Origin: Bacteroidales bacterium UBA4814
GTDB lineage: Bacteria > Bacteroidota > Bacteroidia > Bacteroidales > UBA7960
DNA length: 9,738 nucleotides
NCBI GenBank assembly: GCA_002402465.1
Contig: DHFW01000017.1
Coordinates: forward strand, 59,142 to 68,879
Direction of reading: 5' to 3'
Shown here: positions 8,501-9,738 of the stretch, in pieces
Layout: every line of letters begins with the position of its first letter
Position numbering within the stretch: the stretch's first letter is position 1
Notes under the pieces: generated by a model
What the model was told of the DNA's origin: nothing
What the model saw: the letters and a program-made list of their open reading frames with translations, nothing else
Database searches by the model: none
Translations under genes and position numbers: made by a program

Positions 8501-8955
8501 ACTTCACATGGGGCGTATTCGTTAAATGTTGCAGGTCTGAAAATATAAACCTTTGCGTGTATTTTCTTTTTAGGATGTGCCCTTAATTCAATTTTTCCAC
8601 TAACAAAATCATCAATAAATTGTAATATTCCTTTTTCAGTTACTTCATCGTAGTTGGCTTCCTGTATATTCTTTATGATTTCTTCAAGGAAGTCCGCTTT
8701 TGCTTCTTCTGGGTTCTCAAGATATAATTGTCCTTTGTCGTGATATTTTTTTATTAATTGGTCAACGTTGATCCCAACAAGAATTCTGATTTTAGGGATC
8801 TTGTCAAGGAATGCACGTACCTTAAAATAGCCGGAAGTCCTGAAATAGCCAACCAATGCATCAAAATGTCTAATGCTTTCAATATTCGCGAATACTCCCT
8901 CAAACTTTTTAAGTAAACTATTATCGTCTTGATTTGTAAAGAATTTCGTTGGCAT
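5596..8955 (-). CDS. PLD-type nuclease fused to SNF2/SF2 helicase
   Basis: This 1119-residue protein has two parts. Residues 1-200 are a phospholipase-D-like nuclease domain with one HKD-type motif: H133-A-K135, then GSSN at 155-158. Single-HKD nucleases act as dimers (BfiI is the known case). Residues 255-830 are an SF2 helicase/translocase: GLGKT 282-286 (Walker A), DESH 362-365 (Walker B), SATPLNN 403-409 (motif III), TTEVLAEGINL 769-779 (motif V), QRIGRVNRIG 799-808 (motif VI). A long helical, charged insert (about 490-700) separates the two lobes. The last 260 residues are unassigned. All key ATPase residues are present, so the protein looks active. It starts at an ATG overlapping the regulator's stop by one base (TAATG). 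The likely role is ATP-driven scanning and cleavage of unmodified DNA with the downstream methyltransferase. Confidence 0.88.
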   Translation of the reverse strand: MPTKFFTNQDDNSLLKKFEGVFANIESIRHFDALVGYFRTSGYFKVRAFLDKIPKIRILVGINVDQLIKKYHDKGQLYLENPEEAKADFLEEIIKNIQEANYDEVTEKGILQFIDDFVSGKIELRAHPKKKIHAKVYIFRPATFNEYAPCEVITGSSNLTDAGLGANPESNYEFNVSLRDYEDVKFATDEFERLWSESVPILQAEAERIKSQTYLRDDFTPFELYIKMLIEYFGKRVDYDPYNIDLLLPPKYIRLKYQSDAANQGYAIMMKHNGFVLADVVGLGKTIIACMIIKKFIYENGTHTKVLVVVPPAIEDNWRRTVKDFELDNHFRFITIGSLHKILDRENYAHPNSEDIDLIVIDESHKFRNDYTEMYLALQEICKMPRSRAAENGDTRKKVILISATPLNNRPQDIENQLYLFQDRRNSTLENIRNLQEYFKPINEQYKKLAYEKKLNIRKLKALFQKLRDDVVEPLVIRRTRTDIENNKEYLEDLDIQGIKFPKVGDPLALYYELDGKLSKLFFDTVSLITNLDEEGNEIDGLGYYRYRAIEFLVKEEDKKIYGRVESISGRLSAIMKTLLIKRLESSFYAFTQSLQRFQKAIDNMLAMFDDNRVFIAPDLDINKLLEEGFSYEEIEAKINEKGGNNKEYKKDAFDKKFVDLLKRDKEKVDDLVERWKKVKKDPKLVEFAEQIQNEFFKSSQNISGKLIIFSESKETAEELSLKLSKITKKKVLTVSAENRKYVENIIRDNFDANLEEEKWQNDFDIIITTEVLAEGINLHRSNVIVNYDVPWNSTRLMQRIGRVNRIGSRADRIYVYNYYPSAHGDAQIHLVNNALRKLQAFHTAFGEDNKVFSILEEKGEGALFGNKIQKEESEILKYLNELRDFRKKHPKIFNEIAKIPNKARCGRKLPDGKQLTLLDSETGEINYPLQKTSLTYLKSENHPGIFCLITPEMNIIEMNFLQAVKLFKAPDNEKAIALHDQHHKQTLAGLEYFKSEKNQENVQTVSRRNLSPAENKAISNINAVVKIAPTEQKRMALLRALDIIKKGTFASKGLPKSINDFFTSNAGLLKEPDKFIEQLFITVLDRYDLSPGSEEVLQSDKAHRGIVNPLIVITQSFS

Positions 8956-9254
8956 TACTTCTTGTTATTTTTTAATTGATTAATGACTTCGTCCAAACCA
9001 TCTTTTAAATACTCTAACTTGCCATAATTTGCATTAATGCTGTCTGCTAAAAAACGAATCTGGAGTTCCTTGTAGTCAATTTTCAGGATTTGGCTTAAGG
9101 GTTTAAGATAGTCTATTAACATTGGTCTTTCTCCACGTTCAACCTTGCTAAGAGTAGAAGTATCCACATCGAGCTGGGCTGCAACTTTTCTAAGTGGAAG
9201 ATTTCTTACTTCTCTTAATCGTCTTATATATTCACCAAAAGTTTCTTTTGCCAT
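8955..9254 (-). CDS. XRE-family helix-turn-helix regulator of the operon
   Basis: This 99-residue protein has a Cro/C1-type HTH over about residues 5-65: FGEYIRRLREVRNLPLRKVA, then AQLDVDTSTLSKVERGER, where residues 23-43 are the recognition unit. A helical tail (66-99) follows, perhaps for dimer formation. Small XRE proteins at the head of restriction-modification operons often act as controller proteins that delay nuclease production. I prefer the ATG at 9254, because the frame can be extended to a TTG at 9284 only by reading through the probable promoter/operator. The stop overlaps the helicase ATG by one base (TAATG), so both are translated together. Regulation of its own promoter is an inference from the inverted repeat at 9267-9285. 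Confidence 0.85.
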   Translation of the reverse strand: MAKETFGEYIRRLREVRNLPLRKVAAQLDVDTSTLSKVERGERPMLIDYLKPLSQILKIDYKELQIRFLADSINANYGKLEYLKDGLDEVINQLKNNKK

Positions 9255-9266
9255 TAGACTAATCTG

Positions 9267-9285
9267 TTTGGACAACTTTGTCAAA
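9267..9285 (-). promoter_or_regulatory. Candidate operator: imperfect palindrome before the XRE gene
   Basis: TTTGGACAACTTTGTCAAA is an imperfect inverted repeat: TTTGGACAA against TTTGTCAAA, with one half a base short. It lies between the -7-like box (9282-9289) and the XRE start (9254), and overlaps the box. A regulator bound here would block transcription, which suits self-repression by the XRE protein. There is no direct evidence of binding. Confidence 0.4.
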
Positions 9286-9289
9286 GATA
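9282..9289 (-). promoter_or_regulatory. Candidate -7 promoter box for the operon
   Basis: On the minus strand TATCTTTG fits the Bacteroidota -7 consensus TAnnTTTG exactly. It lies 27 bases before the XRE ATG, allowing a leader of about 20 bases. I see no TTTG-type -33 element at 19-21 bases upstream, so the box rests on the -7 match and position alone. Confidence 0.45.
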
Positions 9290-9327
9290 AAGAATGTTTT
9301 CAATCTTGTCTTTATTGCGATGGAAAA

Positions 9328-9388
9328 TTTGGCTCTTTGGCAAGCTTTGGATTGTGGGCAGGCTTGTGTGGCTTGCCAATGTGCCAAA
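9328..9388. repeat. 18-bp inverted repeat with 25-base loop
   Basis: TTTGGCTCTTTGGCAAGC (9328-9345) is matched in inverse by GCTTGCCAATGTGCCAAA (9371-9388) at 16 of 18 positions. The loop (9346-9370) is G- and T-rich. The hairpin has no following T-run on the plus strand and only A/T-rich sequence further on, so it is not a clear terminator. It lies upstream of the operon's promoter box and may belong to an intergenic repeat element. Confidence 0.6.
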
Positions 9389-9566
9389 TGTGGGCTGGCA
9401 GAAAAATTAAAAAAGTGCGGAGGGGAAAATAAAAAATACTGAAGATTCGGCAAATTGTGTCGGCTGATTCTATGTGCTGTCAATATTTCATTTTTTTTGT
9501 CTTTTCACAATGGTTTACTTTCAATTTTCGCTGTCAGTTCTGTCTTTTTACGCTTGCTGGTAACAT

Positions 9567-9697
9567 CATAGCATTTTATTAATCGTTCCCTTGCAAATAT
9601 AGGAATAAACCTGAAAAATGTCGATTTGCTGAATGGTTGGGTAAATATTACTGGGAATGATTAATAAAACTGAGTTGGACTTAGCCGCTGTGCTATG
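9567..9697. repeat. Large bulged inverted repeat (24-bp stem, 21-base bulge, 62-base loop)
   Basis: The left arm, catagca (9567-9573) plus ttttattaatcgttccc (9574-9590), is continuous. In the right arm the partners are split: gggaatgattaataaaa (9653-9669, one mismatch in 17) and tgctatg (9691-9697), separated by 21 extra bases (9670-9690, containing GTTGGACTTAGCCG). A shorter inverted repeat, gcaaat/atttgc (9593-9598 and 9624-9629), lies in the loop. Such a fold with a defined extra-helical segment is not expected by chance. From memory, AAGTCCAAC-type hairpins recur between genes of Bacteroidota, but I cannot verify this here. Confidence 0.6.
9594..9601 (-). promoter_or_regulatory. Second TAnnTTTG -7 box, inside the large hairpin loop
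   Basis: On the minus strand TATATTTG matches the Bacteroidota -7 consensus and points toward the operon. It lies about 340 bases before the XRE start, inside the loop of the 9567-9697 inverted repeat. No good -33 partner is visible. It may be a distal promoter or a chance match in AT-rich DNA. Confidence 0.25.
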
Positions 9698-9738
9698 GGT
9701 TTTCTATTCTTCTGTTATATGCCGGGCGAGTGTAGCCA

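Larger units (their letters stand above)
9290..9738. other. Non-coding region upstream of the operon
   Basis: This stretch has no open frame that I would call a gene on either strand. The two open frames crossing it have skewed, low-complexity translations and no motifs. It contains the 18-bp inverted repeat (9328-9388), the large bulged inverted repeat (9567-9697), and promoter-like boxes pointing toward the operon. A T-rich tract lies at about 9490-9500. Confidence 0.55.

Noticed and set aside
1174..9254. DISARM or BREX assignment
   Set aside because: The methyltransferase, helicase and PLD parts recall DISARM, but DrmA and DrmB are missing and the PLD is fused to the helicase. BREX would need PglZ and BrxC, which are absent.
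9255..9284. TTG start that would lengthen the XRE protein to 109 residues
   Set aside because: The added codons lie within the probable promoter/operator and add residues before the conserved start MAKETFGEYI.
9145..9432. Plus-strand open frame of 95 codons
   Set aside because: It overlaps the XRE gene antisense and runs into non-coding repeats. Its sequence has no recognisable motif.
9664..9738. Integron attC-like site (GTTGGAC matches the GTTRRRY core box)
   Set aside because: I find no opposing RYYYAAC box at the right place, no cassette structure and no integrase. One 7-base match is weak, so I report only the inverted repeat.

Overview
The window looks like an accessory (defence-type) island of a Bacteroidota bacterium. 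The reasons are AT-rich genes, little or no Shine-Dalgarno sequence before starts, TAnnTTTG-type -7 promoter boxes, IS66 proteins of the bacteroidete type, and a restriction-modification protein whose N-terminal block resembles those I associate with Bacteroidota. No species can be named from this sequence.

Layout. Bases 1-43 are the 3' half of a plus-strand tRNA-His, followed by an intrinsic terminator (47-79). Bases 80-418 have no convincing gene but carry a phased ACGT repeat (249-298). Bases 419-1091 are the left part of a minus-strand IS66-family element: left end, tnpA, and a frameshifted, 3'-truncated tnpB, with no tnpC. From 1092 to 9254 a tight minus-strand operon runs, in transcription order: a small XRE-type regulator, a PLD-nuclease/SNF2-helicase fusion (1119 aa), a KilA-N domain protein (271 aa), an Eco57I-like DNA methyltransferase/restriction protein (1200 aa), and the first 32 codons of an AAA/RecF-like ATPase. 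That last gene is cut by the IS66 end just where its Walker A loop should begin. Bases 9290-9738 hold no gene, but contain two long inverted repeats and promoter-like boxes facing the operon.

How it may work together. Stops and starts overlap or lie 1-2 bases apart (14 bases at the ATPase junction), so the genes are probably translated as one unit. The methyltransferase carries motifs X, I and IV (NPPY) and probably marks self DNA as N6-methyladenine. The helicase has a one-HKD PLD domain and all the main SF2 motifs, so it could translocate on and cut unmodified DNA. KilA-N may add DNA recognition, and the XRE protein may time expression from the promoter in front of it. The ATPase was probably a fifth component, now lost. 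The gene set resembles class 1 DISARM and type IIG/ISP restriction systems in parts but matches none of them. I treat it as an unusual composite restriction/defence operon damaged at its distal end.
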